A DNA stretch of 64,000 nucleotides from Streptomyces cyaneofuscatus (GCF_000718135.1 NZ_JOEM01000010.1:155101-219100), one strand, 5' to 3'; positions 1 to 9,416 are shown, counted from the stretch's first letter. Program-made: numbers and translations. The notes: generated from the letters alone by a model not told the origin.

Positions 1-241
1 CGTGGCGGGCGGCGACGACATCCCGCGCAAGGGCGGCCCCGGCGTCACCACCGCCGACCTCCTCGTCATCAACAAGACCGACCTCGCCCCCCACGTCGGC
101 TCCGACCTCCAGCGGATGGCCCGGGACGCCAAGGAGCAGCGCGGCGAACTCCCCGTCCTCTTCACCTCGTTGACCTCCGCCGAGGGGGTCGGGCCGGTCG
201 CCGACTGGGTGCGGGTGCAGCTCGCCGCCTGGACCGCATGA
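1..241 (+). CDS. ureG: Urease accessory GTPase UreG, C-terminal part (5' end outside window)
   Basis: UreG is the SIMIBI-class GTPase that drives nickel insertion into urease. Only the last ~80 residues are present. They hold the guanine-specificity motif NKTD ([14 protein letters not shown]) and the usual UreG ending with a conserved VADWV helix. The metal-binding CPH and P-loop parts lie upstream of base 1. The stop TGA overlaps the ATG of the next gene (ATGA), so ureG and ureD are translationally coupled. Confidence 0.93.
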   Translation, partial: VAGGDDIPRKGGPGVTTADLLVINKTDLAPHVGSDLQRMARDAKEQRGELPVLFTSLTSAEGVGPVADWVRVQLAAWTA

Positions 242-1026
242 GCGTCCGCGCCACCGCCCGCCTCCGCGCCGAACCCGACGGCAGGGGCTCCACCGCCCTG
301 CCGCTCCTGGAATCCGCCGGCCCGCTGGCCCTCCGCCGCACCCGCTCACCGCTCCCGGAACACGCCCGGGTCACCGTCGTCGGCGCCATGAGCGCCCCGC
401 TCAACGGCGACCGTCTCGCCATCGAGGCCGAGGCCGCCGACGGCGCCCGCCTCACCGTCGACGCGGCGGCGGCCACGGTCGCGCTCCCGGGCCCTTCGAC
501 GGACACCGGCTCCTCCACGTACGCCATCCACGTGAACGTGGGGGAGGGGGCCACCCTGTACTGGCTCCCCGAACAGCTCGTCTCCTCCCACGGCAGCGAC
601 CTGCACCAGACCACCCGGATCGAACTCGCGCCCACCGCACGGCTGTTGCTGCGCGAGGAACAGATCCTCGGCCGCCACGGCGAACCCACCGGCGCCCTCA
701 CCACCCGCCTCACCGTCCACCGCGCGGGCCGCCCGCTCCTGGACCAGCAACTCGCCTACGGACCAGGCGCCCCCGGCGGCTGGGACGGCCCCGCCGTCCT
801 CGGCGGCCACCGCGCGGTCGGCCAACTTTTCCTGGCCGACCCGTCCTTCGAGGACGCCCCGCTCCCCGCCCGCCTCCTCGGCCCCACCGCCGCGCTCACC
901 CCGCTCGCCGGTCCCGCCGTCCTGGTCACAGCGGTGGCCGCCGACGCCCGCCTGCTGCGCGAGATCCTGGACGGGGCGCTGCACGAGCTGCTCGACGGCC
1001 TCAAAGCGGACACCGGCAACAGCTGA
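238..1026 (+). CDS. ureD: Urease accessory protein UreD/UreH
   Basis: UreD is the scaffold that docks on apo-urease and conducts nickel from the UreF-UreG complex to the active site. The 262-residue product has the UreD beta-sheet pattern, including a [14 protein letters not shown] strand and a [13 protein letters not shown] segment near the middle; the length is normal for actinobacterial UreD. The ATG overlaps the ureG stop. The order ureG-ureD at the end of a urease operon is the usual actinobacterial arrangement, and a small hairpin follows immediately. Confidence 0.93.
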   Translation: MSVRATARLRAEPDGRGSTALPLLESAGPLALRRTRSPLPEHARVTVVGAMSAPLNGDRLAIEAEAADGARLTVDAAAATVALPGPSTDTGSSTYAIHVNVGEGATLYWLPEQLVSSHGSDLHQTTRIELAPTARLLLREEQILGRHGEPTGALTTRLTVHRAGRPLLDQQLAYGPGAPGGWDGPAVLGGHRAVGQLFLADPSFEDAPLPARLLGPTAALTPLAGPAVLVTAVAADARLLREILDGALHELLDGLKADTGNS

Positions 1027-1042
1027 GTCCGCTCAGCGGACT
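1026..1042 (+). terminator. Probable terminator of the urease operon
   Basis: Inverted repeat AGTCCGC-TCA-GCGGACT begins at the last base of the ureD stop codon and is followed by a short pyrimidine stretch (TCCTT). It is compact but perfectly paired, and placed where the urease operon should end. Confidence 0.6.
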
Positions 1043-1186
1043 TCCTTCACCGGTTATGGGTTCGGTAAAGAAACAGGTGTACGCCCTGGCCCCAGGAACC
1101 CCACAGACGAAAGGATCCCCGGAACGCTCCGATGGAGACCACGCCGCCACCGGCGGCGCATCGGACGACGATGGGGGAGGTTCCAC

Positions 1187-2785
1187 GTGGGACGTACAGC
1201 AGTGCTCGGCGCGGCCGGCGCGCTGATGGCGGGCGCGCTCGTCGCGGGAGCGATCACCGCGCCCGCCGCGGAAGCGATACCGGTATCCGCCGACAGCCAC
1301 CACCACGACCGGGCGGGCTCCGAGGCGCTCGGCGTCCAGATCGCCGCCGAGCGGGCGGCGCAGGCCGGGATCGACTGGAAGGGCTGTCCGGAGGACTGGG
1401 GCCTGGCCGCCCCCATCCAGTGCGGCTGGGTGAGCGTACCGCTCGACTACGCGAAGCCGAACGGCAAGAAGATCAAGCTCGCCGTCGACCGGCACGTCAG
1501 CACCGGCACCCAGGGCGAGCGCCAGGGCGCCCTCATCTACAACCCGGGCGGGCCCGGCGGTTCGGGGATGCGCTTCCCCACCCGCGTCACCTCCAAGAAC
1601 CCGCTCTGGACGAAGACCGCGAAGGCGTACGACTTCGTCGGCTTCGACCCGCGCGGGGTGGGCCGCTCGGCGCCCATCTCCTGTGTCGACCCGCAGGAGT
1701 TCGTCAAGGCGCCCAAGGCGGACCCGGTCCCCGACAGCGAGGCCGACAAGCGCGCGCAGCGCAAGCTCGCCCGCGAGTACGCCGAGGGGTGCGGCGAGCG
1801 CAGCGGCTGGATGCTGCCGCACATGACCACCCCCAACACCGCCCGTGACCTCGATGTCATCCGGGCCGCGCTGGGGGAGAAGAAGCTCAACTTCCTCGGC
1901 GTCTCCTACGGCACCTACCTGGGCGCCGTCTACGGCACGCTCTTCCCCACCCACGTACGGCGCATGGTCGTCGACAGCGTGGTCAACCCCTCGCGGGAGA
2001 GCATCTGGTACCGGGCGAACCTGAACCAGGACATCGCCTTCCAGATGCGCTGGGACGACTGGAAGGCGTGGGTCGCCCAGCACGACTCCGTCTACGGCAT
2101 CGGCGACACCCCGGAGGAGGTCGAGCAGGAGTGGCTGAAGCTCCGCGCCGCCGCCAAGAAGAAGCCCATCGGCGGTGTCGTCGGACCCGCCGAGCTCATC
2201 GGCTTCTTCCAGAGCGCCCCGTACTACGACTCCGCCTGGGCGCCCACCGCCAAGACCTGGAGCGCCTACCGGGCCGGTGACACCCAGGCGCTGATCGACG
2301 CCGCCGCCCCCGACATGGACGACCTCAAGGGCAACGCGGCGGCCGAGAACGGCAACGCCGTCTACAGCGCCGTCGAGTGCGCGGACGCCAAGTGGCCCAC
2401 CAGCTGGCGCACCTGGGACCGGGACAACACCCGGCTGCACAAGAAGTACCCGTTCATGACGTGGGCCAACGCCTGGATGAACCTGCCCTGCGCCACCTGG
2501 CCGGTCAAGCAGCAGACCCCGCTGAACGTGAAGACCGGCAAGGGCCTGCCGCCGGTCCTCATCGTGCAGGCCACGCGGGACGCCGCCACCCCGTACGAGG
2601 GCGCCGTCGAGCTGCACCAGCGGTTCAAGGGCTCGCGGCTCATCACCGAGAAGGACGCCGGGTCCCACGGCGTCACCGGGCTGGTCAACCCCTGCGTCAA
2701 CGAGCGGGTGGACACCTACCTGCTCACCGGAAAGACCGACCGGCGCGATGTGACGTGCACGCCGCACGCCACGCCGAAGCCGTAG
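1187..2785 (+). CDS. tap: Secreted tripeptidyl aminopeptidase (alpha/beta hydrolase, Tap type)
   Basis: Extracellular serine exopeptidase that removes tripeptides from protein N-termini. The 532-residue product starts at a GTG preceded by GGGGGAGG and has a classical signal peptide (residues ~1-30, hydrophobic run ending AxA). The alpha/beta hydrolase fold is seen as the oxyanion loop NPGGPGGSG (~residues 116-124), the nucleophile elbow GVSYGTYLG (~238-246), the acid in VQATRDAATPYEGA and the histidine in GSHGVTG near the C-terminus (peptidase family S33, with a C-terminal TAP-like domain). It is monocistronic and convergent with the next gene, with which it shares a long terminator repeat. 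Confidence 0.9.
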   Translation: MGRTAVLGAAGALMAGALVAGAITAPAAEAIPVSADSHHHDRAGSEALGVQIAAERAAQAGIDWKGCPEDWGLAAPIQCGWVSVPLDYAKPNGKKIKLAVDRHVSTGTQGERQGALIYNPGGPGGSGMRFPTRVTSKNPLWTKTAKAYDFVGFDPRGVGRSAPISCVDPQEFVKAPKADPVPDSEADKRAQRKLAREYAEGCGERSGWMLPHMTTPNTARDLDVIRAALGEKKLNFLGVSYGTYLGAVYGTLFPTHVRRMVVDSVVNPSRESIWYRANLNQDIAFQMRWDDWKAWVAQHDSVYGIGDTPEEVEQEWLKLRAAAKKKPIGGVVGPAELIGFFQSAPYYDSAWAPTAKTWSAYRAGDTQALIDAAAPDMDDLKGNAAAENGNAVYSAVECADAKWPTSWRTWDRDNTRLHKKYPFMTWANAWMNLPCATWPVKQQTPLNVKTGKGLPPVLIVQATRDAATPYEGAVELHQRFKGSRLITEKDAGSHGVTGLVNPCVNERVDTYLLTGKTDRRDVTCTPHATPKP

Positions 2786-2794
2786 GGCACGTGT

Positions 2795-2851
2795 GAGGCG
2801 TACGACCGGGGCCCCGCCGCATCCTCAGCGGCGGCCCCGGTCGTACGCCTC
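2795..2851. terminator. Long shared inverted repeat between convergent genes
   Basis: Perfect 19-bp arms (2795-2813 and 2833-2851) enclose a further GCCGC/GCGGC stem. The right arm lies inside the last codons of the minus-strand epimerase gene, so that coding end doubles as half of a bidirectional terminator for tap and the epimerase. Confidence 0.75.
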
Positions 2852-3877
2852 CAGCCACGCGTCCTCCGCCGCATAGTCGAAGAGCGCCTCCCCGTAGTTC
2901 CGCGCCATCTTCAAGAACGCCTCCCGCCAGTCCCGCCCCGCCAGCTCCCCGGCGAGCCACTCGACGGTCGCCGGCAGCGACTCCACGTACCCCGTCACCG
3001 GCCGGTACCCGAGCTCCCGCTCCGCCGCCGCCATGTCGTACACCACGGGATGCGCCCCGCTCCACGGCGTATCGCCCACACCCCCCTCGGGCGCCGCACC
3101 GTCGATCAGCACCGTCTCCGTCTCCCGGCCGAGCACCGCATCGACCGCCGCCCCGATCTCGGCGACCGTGGGTGCCTGCGGGTCCGCCGCGTTCAGCACG
3201 CGTGATCCCGGCTTTCGGGCGGCCAGCCGGATCAGCTCCGCCATGTTGGACACATGGACCGGGTGGAAGCGGCTCTCGCCGCCGTACGCGAGCACCCGCC
3301 GCCGGCGCCCGTCCAGCAGCCGCTTCACGAAGTACAGCTCGCGCGGTGTGCGGCAGTACGGGCCGTGGACCGCGCCCGCCCGCAGCAGCGTCACCGGCAG
3401 CGCGTCGCCCGACGCCAGCAGCTCACACTCCAGCAGCACCTTGCGGGTCCCGTACGTCGTGTCGCCCGGCTCCACCGTGCGCTGGGTCTCCGGCAGCGGC
3501 ACGGGGTAGCGGGGGAAGCCGTCGGGTTCGGCCTGGGTGTCGAAGCTGCGCCCGCGCTCGTCCTCGTACACCGCACCGCTGGAGATGACGACCGCCGAAC
3601 CGACCCGCCCGGCGAGCGAGGCCAACTGCCGTGCGTGAGCCCCGCCGAACGCCACCATGTCGACCAGGACGTCACAGCCCTCGCCGAGCGCCTTCTCCAG
3701 CGCCCCTTCCTCGTCCCGGTCGAGCGCCAGGGCCCGGACTCCGTGGCCCCATCGCTCATCCCGGCCGCCACCCCGCGAGACGGCGGTCACCTCCCAGCCG
3801 TCCCCGGCGAGCGCACCCACCGCCGCCCGCCCGATCTGTCCCGTCGCTCCCAGCACCCACGCGTGTCCCTGGTTCAT
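2825..3877 (-). CDS. NAD-dependent epimerase/dehydratase family protein
   Basis: Short-chain dehydrogenase of the extended (NAD-dependent epimerase) type, 350 residues. The N-terminus has the Rossmann nucleotide motif GATGQIG (~residues 10-16). A dinucleotide-side AVVISSGAVYEDE segment and a YGTRKVLLE stretch supply the Tyr-x-x-x-Lys pair (~residues 142-146). The substrate cannot be read from sequence; similar actinobacterial proteins act on nucleotide sugars or are uncharacterised. The gene stands alone, convergent with tap. Confidence 0.82.
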   Translation of the reverse strand: MNQGHAWVLGATGQIGRAAVGALAGDGWEVTAVSRGGGRDERWGHGVRALALDRDEEGALEKALGEGCDVLVDMVAFGGAHARQLASLAGRVGSAVVISSGAVYEDERGRSFDTQAEPDGFPRYPVPLPETQRTVEPGDTTYGTRKVLLECELLASGDALPVTLLRAGAVHGPYCRTPRELYFVKRLLDGRRRRVLAYGGESRFHPVHVSNMAELIRLAARKPGSRVLNAADPQAPTVAEIGAAVDAVLGRETETVLIDGAAPEGGVGDTPWSGAHPVVYDMAAAERELGYRPVTGYVESLPATVEWLAGELAGRDWREAFLKMARNYGEALFDYAAEDAWLEAYDRGRR

Positions 3878-3942
3878 GGTGACGACGCTAGGGGGAGCGG
3901 TCCGCGCCGGACCAGCCCGCTCTGCCGTCGGCGAATTTGCCG

Positions 3943-4659
3943 TCAGCGTCGCAGCTTGGGGAACTTCCTCGGCGGCGCGGCCTCCTGCTCGGCGGACTTC
4001 ACCTTCGCCGCGTACTCGTCGACGTACTCCTGGCCGGAGAGTTCGAGGATCGCGTACATGATCTCGTCCGTCACGGCCCGGATCGCGGCCTTCTGGTTCT
4101 CCATACCCGCGTAGCGCGAGAAGTCCAGCGGCTCACCGAACCGGATCGCGACCTGCTTGATCTTGGGGAGTTTCTGGCCGGGCGGCTGGATCTCGAACGT
4201 GCCGAGCATGGCGCACGGGATCACCGGCACCCCTGCGGTGAGCGCCATGACCGCCACCCCGACCTTGCCCTTGTAGAGCCGGCCGTCGTGCGAGCGGGTG
4301 CCCTCGGGGTAGATCCCCAGCAGCTCGCCCTTGCTCAGCACCCCCAGGCCCTCGCGGATCGCCGCCTGGCCCGCGTCCTTGCCCGAGCGGTCCACCGGGA
4401 TCTGACCCGCGCTGCGGAAGAACGTGGCGGTGAGCTTGCCCTTGATCCCCGGGCCGGTGAAGTACTCGGCCTTCGCGAGGAAGGTGATGCGCCGCTTGAG
4501 GATGGCGGGCATGAGGAAGTGGTCGGAGAAGGAGAGATGGTTGCCCGCGACGATCGCCGCGCCGTCCTCCGGGATGTTCTCCAGACCCTCGATCCGAGGG
4601 CGGAACAGCACCCGCAGCACGGGCCCCAGCACGACATATTTCAGGATGTAATAAAACAC
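3943..4659 (-). CDS. 1-acyl-sn-glycerol-3-phosphate acyltransferase (PlsC family)
   Basis: Membrane-associated acyltransferase that acylates lysophosphatidic acid to phosphatidic acid in phospholipid synthesis. The 238-residue product has the family motif I HX4D (NHLSFSD, ~residues 40-46) and motif III YPEGTRS (~112-118), with a hydrophobic N-terminal anchor. The start is a GTG with GAGGTG upstream. A trailing lysine/proline-rich tail follows the catalytic domain. Streptomyces carry several plsC paralogues, so the exact acyl substrate is uncertain. Confidence 0.88.
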   Translation of the reverse strand: MFYYILKYVVLGPVLRVLFRPRIEGLENIPEDGAAIVAGNHLSFSDHFLMPAILKRRITFLAKAEYFTGPGIKGKLTATFFRSAGQIPVDRSGKDAGQAAIREGLGVLSKGELLGIYPEGTRSHDGRLYKGKVGVAVMALTAGVPVIPCAMLGTFEIQPPGQKLPKIKQVAIRFGEPLDFSRYAGMENQKAAIRAVTDEIMYAILELSGQEYVDEYAAKVKSAEQEAAPPRKFPKLRR

Positions 4660-4847
4660 CTTGTGGGTGCACCTCGCTCTGCCGGGCCGGCGTCAGGGCT
4701 GCGTTCTGCCAGGTCGCTGCGTACTACCAGGTCATGGTCGTGCCGGGGACGTCAGTGTAGGTCCCCGGCATCACCGTGCGACCGTAGCGAACCGGTCAAC
4801 CGCCTCGTACCCGCCACCGGGCCCGTCAGGCGTGTCCGCCGTGACGG

Positions 4848-5006
4848 TCAGGTGTCCTGGGTGGCCAGCATGCCGAGGGTGCAGAGCCCCAGCACGATCC
4901 AGCCGAACCAGAGCCAGCCACTGCTGCCCAGCGCCACCGTGTAGGCCGTCACCGTGACCAGCGCCCCGATGGTCAGATATCCCATGGTTTTCGTCGATCC
5001 GGACAT
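4848..5006 (-). CDS. Small membrane protein, about 52 residues
   Basis: Short protein with two predicted membrane helices (MGYLTIGALVTVTAYTVALG and WLWFGWIVLGLCTLGMLAT) joined by a small loop. An in-frame upstream ATG at 5042 would add 12 residues. I chose the ATG at 5006 because GAGGAGGG lies about 7 bases before it. Its function is unknown; the topology looks like a DUF-type streptomycete small membrane protein. Confidence 0.65.
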   Translation of the reverse strand: MSGSTKTMGYLTIGALVTVTAYTVALGSSGWLWFGWIVLGLCTLGMLATQDT

Positions 5007-5072
5007 GCGCGTACCCTCCTCGTCGGCCGCGCGGCCGTTCACCCCATGGTCACCCCGATGACACCCCGGGCG

Positions 5073-6020
5073 CTACTGTCGCGCCTGCAATGACGCGAGA
5101 TAGGCGTTGTACGCCTCCAGCTCCTTGTCCCCGTCGCGGTCGGCGGCCCGGTCCGAGCGCTTCGCCGCCCGCTGCTCGGAGTGGTACCACTGGTACACCA
5201 GCGCGATCAGCACCAGCACGGACGGGATCTCGCTGAACGCCCACGCGATGCCGCCCGCCCAGTTCTGGTCGCTGAGGGCGTCGATGCCGAGGGATGCGGG
5301 CGGATTCTCGTACGTCTTGACCATCGGGGTGGTCGCCATCATCAGCGCGATCCCGAAGAACGCGTGGAACGGCATCCCGGCGAACAGCTCCAGCATCCGC
5401 ATCACATAGCCGGGCCGGTGCGGGCCGGGGTCGACGCCCATGATCGGCCAGAAGAAGACCAGGCCGACGGCGAGGAAGTGCACCATCATCCCGATGTGGC
5501 CGGGCTTGGAGCTCATCAGGAAGTCGAAGACCGGCGTGAAGTACAGCGCGTACAGGCTCGCGATGAAGAGCGGGATCGTGAACGCCGGATGCGTGATGAT
5601 CTTCATGTACCGGCTGTGCAGCAGCATCAGGAGCAGCTCGCGCGGCCCGGTCCGGCCGCGGGCGGCGGGCGGCAGCGCGCGCAGCGCCAGCGTCACCGGG
5701 GCGCCCAGGAGAAGCAGGATCGGCGACAGCATGCTGATCACCATGTGCTGCACCATGTGCACGCTAAACATGACCATGCCGTAGTCGTTGAGCTTGGTGC
5801 ACATCACCAGGGCGACGCTCAGCACGCCCACGGTGAAGAAGACGATCCGGTTGACCGGCCAGCCGTCCCCGCGCCGACGCAGCCGCGCCACCCCGTACCC
5901 GTACAGGGCGAGCGCCAGGACGCAGCCGGTGAGGAAGAACGGGTCGGGTGAGAGCTCCAGCCCCCGTCCCAGCGTGAACGGCGGCAGATCCATGTTCATG
6001 CCGTGCCCGCTGTGATCCAT
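5073..6020 (-). CDS. Cytochrome c oxidase assembly protein (CtaG/Caa3_CtaG family)
   Basis: Polytopic membrane protein of the CtaG-like family, linked to copper supply or assembly of aa3-type oxidase. The 315 residues contain about eight hydrophobic helices. The N-terminus is His/Met-rich (MDHSGHGMNMD), suggesting copper binding, and a conserved HMVQHMVISMLSPILLLLG segment lies near residue 90. The C-terminus is charged and cytoplasmic. It follows pfkA on the same strand, but a strong terminator separates the two, so it is likely transcribed separately. Confidence 0.85.
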   Translation of the reverse strand: MDHSGHGMNMDLPPFTLGRGLELSPDPFFLTGCVLALALYGYGVARLRRRGDGWPVNRIVFFTVGVLSVALVMCTKLNDYGMVMFSVHMVQHMVISMLSPILLLLGAPVTLALRALPPAARGRTGPRELLLMLLHSRYMKIITHPAFTIPLFIASLYALYFTPVFDFLMSSKPGHIGMMVHFLAVGLVFFWPIMGVDPGPHRPGYVMRMLELFAGMPFHAFFGIALMMATTPMVKTYENPPASLGIDALSDQNWAGGIAWAFSEIPSVLVLIALVYQWYHSEQRAAKRSDRAADRDGDKELEAYNAYLASLQARQ

Positions 6021-6079
6021 CTGTTCACTCCCGATGGGGACACGTCCCCGTTTCGTGCCGGTTGTCCGGTACAGCGTAG

Positions 6080-6115
6080 AACTGCCCCCGGCCGCGCTCG
6101 CGGCCGGGGGCAGTT
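6080..6115 (-). terminator. Strong terminator downstream of pfkA
   Basis: Perfect 17-bp inverted repeat (6080-6096 and 6099-6115, 2-base loop), with a core of GC-rich CCCCCGGCCGCG. It lies 16 bases beyond the pfkA stop and before the CtaG-like gene. Confidence 0.85.
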
Positions 6116-6131
6116 CTGGAGGAGGGGCGAA

Positions 6132-7157
6132 CTAAAGTACGCACTCCGCTTCGGCGTACCGCTCGGCCGGGACCGTCTTCAGCGTCTCGACCGCCTCCGC
6201 CAGCGGGACCATCACGATGTCGGTGCCGCGCAGCGCGGTCAGCATCCCGAACTCGCCCCGGTGCGCCGCCTCCACCGCGTGCCAGCCGAACCGGGTCGCC
6301 AGAACCCGGTCGTACGCGGTCGGCGTGCCGCCGCGCTGGACGTGGCCGAGGATGACCGGGCGGGCCTCCTTGCCGAGCCGCTGCTCCAGCTCCCCGGAGA
6401 GCTGCGTGGCCACCCCGGCGAACCGCTCGTGACCGTAGATGTCCTTGACGCCCTGCTCGAACTGCATGGAGCCCTCACGGGGCTTGGCGCCCTCGGCGAC
6501 CACCACGATGGCGAACTTCTTGCCCGCCGAGAAGCGCTTGCCGACCAGCTCGGTCAGCTCGTCTATGTCGAAGGGGCGCTCGGGCACCACGATGGCGTGG
6601 GCGCCGGCCGCCATCCCGGAGTGCAGCGCGATCCAGCCGGTGTGACGGCCCATGACCTCGACGATCAGCACCCGCTGGTGCGATTCGGCGGTGGTCTTCA
6701 GCCGGTCCAGCGCCTCGGTCGCGACACCGACGGCGGTGTCGAAGCCGAAGGTGACGTCGGTGGAGGCGATGTCGTTGTCGATGGTCTTGGGGACGCCGAC
6801 GATGGGCAGCCCCGCCTCGGAGAGGAGGTTGGCCGCCTTCAGCGTGCCCTCGCCGCCGATCGGGATGATGGCGTCGAGGCCGAGGTCGGCGACATGGCCG
6901 CGGGCCCGCTCCACCCCGTCCCGCAGATGTGCGGGCTGGACCCGGGAGGAGCCGAGGATCGTGCCGCCGCGGGCCAGGATGCCGCCCACCGCGTCGAGGT
7001 CGAGCTTGCGGTAGTCGGCCTCCAGCAGGCCCTTCCACCCGTCGTGGAAGCCGATGACCTCGTCGCCGTGGTCCACCACCGCGCGGTGCACGACGGAACG
7101 GATGACGGCGTTGAGGCCGGGGCAGTCGCCGCCGGAGGTGAGTACGCCAATGCGCAT
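6132..7157 (-). CDS. pfkA: 6-phosphofructokinase
   Basis: Glycolytic kinase converting fructose 6-phosphate to fructose 1,6-bisphosphate. The 341-residue product begins MRIGVLTSGGDCPGLNAVIR, the nucleotide-binding start of the PfkA family. It contains IGGEGTLKAA (~residues 102-111), VGVPKTIDNDI (catalytic Asp region, ~120-130) and EVMGRHTGW (~167-175). The Gly-Glu-Gly-Thr in place of the common Gly-Asp-Gly-Ser/Thr is typical of the actinobacterial branch that can be ATP- or pyrophosphate-linked; the phosphoryl donor cannot be settled here. Terminators flank it on both sides. Confidence 0.95.
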   Translation of the reverse strand: MRIGVLTSGGDCPGLNAVIRSVVHRAVVDHGDEVIGFHDGWKGLLEADYRKLDLDAVGGILARGGTILGSSRVQPAHLRDGVERARGHVADLGLDAIIPIGGEGTLKAANLLSEAGLPIVGVPKTIDNDIASTDVTFGFDTAVGVATEALDRLKTTAESHQRVLIVEVMGRHTGWIALHSGMAAGAHAIVVPERPFDIDELTELVGKRFSAGKKFAIVVVAEGAKPREGSMQFEQGVKDIYGHERFAGVATQLSGELEQRLGKEARPVILGHVQRGGTPTAYDRVLATRFGWHAVEAAHRGEFGMLTALRGTDIVMVPLAEAVETLKTVPAERYAEAECVL

Positions 7158-7215
7158 GGCCCGGAAACCTTTGCAACGTTAAGTCGACGACCGGACCACG
7201 TCGTCCGGTTGGATC

Positions 7216-7245
7216 CCCGCCACCCTACCGGCGCAGGGTGGCGGG
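7216..7245 (-). terminator. Terminator downstream of the murT-gatD operon
   Basis: Perfect 11-bp arms CCCGCCACCCT / AGGGTGGCGGG with an 8-base loop, located about 55 bases after the gatD stop and ahead of pfkA. Confidence 0.75.
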
Positions 7246-7300
7246 ACCGAACCGTGCGTCCGCCTGCTGGACTCCGCTCAACCGAGCGGAAAACCCCTCA

Positions 7301-8029
7301 TCAGGCGGGCTGTGTCGCCGAGGCGATCCGCTCCGCGCGCAGCGCCTCGTACCAGCGGTCGTCCGTGGGCGGCAGCGCGTTCACGTCGAGCGCCAGCTTC
7401 AGCAGATGGTCGGCGATCTGCGGGTTGCGGGCCATCACGGGGCCGTGCATGTACGTCCCGAAGACCGTGTCGTTGTACGCGCCCTCCGTGCCGTCCCCCG
7501 TGCCGTTGCCCCGGCCGAACCGCACCCGGGCGAACGGCCGTGCCGTCGGGCCGAGATGGGTGACGCCCTGGTGGTTCTCGAACCCGGTCAGCGCCTCCAG
7601 ACCGAGGTGCGGGTCGATGTCCGCCAGGACGTCGCCGACGCACCGGGCGCCCTCGCCGCGGGTCGAGACCACGTCGAGGAGGCCGAGACCCTGCTCACGC
7701 TCACCGAGGTCGTTGATGAACTCGTGGCCGAGGATCTGGTACCCCGCGCAGACCGAGAAGATGATCGCGCCGTTGGACGCGGCCCGGCTCAGCCCGCCGT
7801 CGCGGCGCAGCCGCTCCGCCGCGAGGCGCTGGGGCCGGTCCTCGCCGCCGCCGATCAGATAGATGTCACCGGACGTCGGCACCGGCTGGTCGCTGCGCAC
7901 GTCGACGCGCTGCACGTCCAGACCGCGCTGCCGGGCCCGCCGCTCCACGACCAGGGCGTTGCCCTGGTCGCCGTAGGTGCTGAGCAGGTCGGGGTAGACC
8001 CAGACCAGACGCAGACCGTTGTTGCTCAT
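7301..8029 (-). CDS. gatD: Lipid II isoglutaminyl synthase, glutamine amidotransferase subunit GatD
   Basis: Supplies ammonia from glutamine to MurT, which amidates the alpha-carboxyl of D-Glu in the lipid II stem peptide. This is a class I (CobB/CobQ-like) glutaminase of 242 residues. The nucleophile is in FSVCAGYQILG (~residue 94) and the catalytic histidine in TYMHGPVMARNP (~residue 189). The start at 8029 is preferred because GGAGAGGA stands just before it; an upstream ATG at 8077 has poorer support. It lies 34 bases after murT on the same strand, the normal MurT-GatD operon. Confidence 0.92.
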   Translation of the reverse strand: MSNNGLRLVWVYPDLLSTYGDQGNALVVERRARQRGLDVQRVDVRSDQPVPTSGDIYLIGGGEDRPQRLAAERLRRDGGLSRAASNGAIIFSVCAGYQILGHEFINDLGEREQGLGLLDVVSTRGEGARCVGDVLADIDPHLGLEALTGFENHQGVTHLGPTARPFARVRFGRGNGTGDGTEGAYNDTVFGTYMHGPVMARNPQIADHLLKLALDVNALPPTDDRWYEALRAERIASATQPA

Positions 8030-8063
8030 GCTTCGTCCTCTCCGGAGGTGGCCGGGGCCGGGG

Positions 8064-9302
8064 TCAGTTGCCGACACGACGGCGCAGATCCTGGAAGGCG
8101 GTGTAGTTGGCGATGACCTCGATACGGCCGGGCGGGGCGTACTGCACGGCCTCGTCGAGGTTCTCGCAGACCCGGAAGTCGAGACCGGCGACTTCGAGCC
8201 GGACCGCGAGGTCCAGCTTGCGGTCGCCGAGCACGAAGATCGGGTGGCCGGCGAGCTGGGTGTAGTCGACGTCCCAGAGCCAGGAGGTGTCCGTGCCGTC
8301 CGCGCCGCGGGCGTTGACGGAGAGGATCACCGGCGTCGGCGGCGGGTCGATCAGCGAGAACGTCTCCAGCCAGCCGGCCGGGTTCTTCGCCAGCAGCAGG
8401 CGCAGCTCACGGTTCTGGAAGGTCACGACGTCGTAGCGTCCGGCGACCGCCTGCACCTGGTACATCCGCTCCAGCGCGACCTGCGGCGGCACACCGAAGA
8501 CGGCGGCGACCGCGGCCGAGCTGGCGGCGTTCGCCTTGTTGGCGCGGCCCGGCAGCTGGAGGTGGATCGGCCAGGCCGAACCGTGCGGGTCCAGGACGTA
8601 GTCGCCGTTGAGGGCCCAGCTCGGGGCGGGGCGGCGGAAGCCGCACTGCCCGCAGAACCAGTCCTCGCCGGGGCGCTGCATCACACCGCCGCAGGACGGG
8701 CAGGACCAGGCGTCGTCCTTCCACGCCTGACCGGCCGCCACCCACACCACGTTGGGCGAGGAGGAGGCCGCCCAGACGACCAGCGGGTCGTCCGCGTTGG
8801 CGATGATCACGGCCTTGGAGCCGGAGAGGCCCTCGCGCCAGTGCTCGGCCATCATCCGGGTCTCCGCCGCGCGGTCCAGCTGGTCGCGGGAGAGGTTGAG
8901 CAGCGCGATCGCCTTGGGGGTGGTGTCGCGGGCGACGCCGGCGAGATACTTCTCGTCGACCTCGATCACGCCGAACTTCGCGTCCGAGCCGCCGGCCAGC
9001 GCCGAGGTGATGCCCGCGGGCATGTTCGCGCCGAGCGCGTTCGACACGACGGGACCGGCGGCCCCCAGTGCCTCGGCGATCAGCCGGGTCGTCGTCGTCT
9101 TGCCGTTCGTCGCCGACACGAGGATCACGTCCAGGTGCTGCGCCAGCCGCCCCAGCAGGTCGGGGTCGAGTTTGAGCGCCACCCGGCCGCCGATCACCGA
9201 TCCGCTGCCCCGCCCCGCGGCGCGTGACACCGCCGCCGCGGCCTTGCCCGCCGTCACGGCCAGTTTGGCCCGCGGCGACAACGGCTCCGTGTTGCCTGCC
9301 AT
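8064..9302 (-). CDS. murT: Lipid II isoglutaminyl synthase, Mur ligase-like subunit MurT
   Basis: ATP-dependent Mur-ligase-family partner of GatD, acting on lipid II at the cytoplasmic membrane face. The 412-residue product shows the Mur ligase P-loop SATNGKTTTTRL (~residues 60-71) and the MurT-specific zinc ribbon with two Cys pairs, CPSC and CGQC, spaced 14 residues apart (~residues 206-226). A DUF1727 C-terminal domain follows. I chose the ATG at 9302 because AAGGAGGA precedes it by 9 bases. The gene is divergent from def. Confidence 0.93.
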   Translation of the reverse strand: MAGNTEPLSPRAKLAVTAGKAAAAVSRAAGRGSGSVIGGRVALKLDPDLLGRLAQHLDVILVSATNGKTTTTRLIAEALGAAGPVVSNALGANMPAGITSALAGGSDAKFGVIEVDEKYLAGVARDTTPKAIALLNLSRDQLDRAAETRMMAEHWREGLSGSKAVIIANADDPLVVWAASSSPNVVWVAAGQAWKDDAWSCPSCGGVMQRPGEDWFCGQCGFRRPAPSWALNGDYVLDPHGSAWPIHLQLPGRANKANAASSAAVAAVFGVPPQVALERMYQVQAVAGRYDVVTFQNRELRLLLAKNPAGWLETFSLIDPPPTPVILSVNARGADGTDTSWLWDVDYTQLAGHPIFVLGDRKLDLAVRLEVAGLDFRVCENLDEAVQYAPPGRIEVIANYTAFQDLRRRVGN

Positions 9303-9416
9303 CGTCCTAGATCCTCCTTGCATCGGTCCGCGCCCAGCCTATCGATGTCCGGCGCGGCGACCGCACCGCGGCACCACGGGAACGCACCGGCCGCGGCGGA
9401 ACGTACGCTTGCCGCC

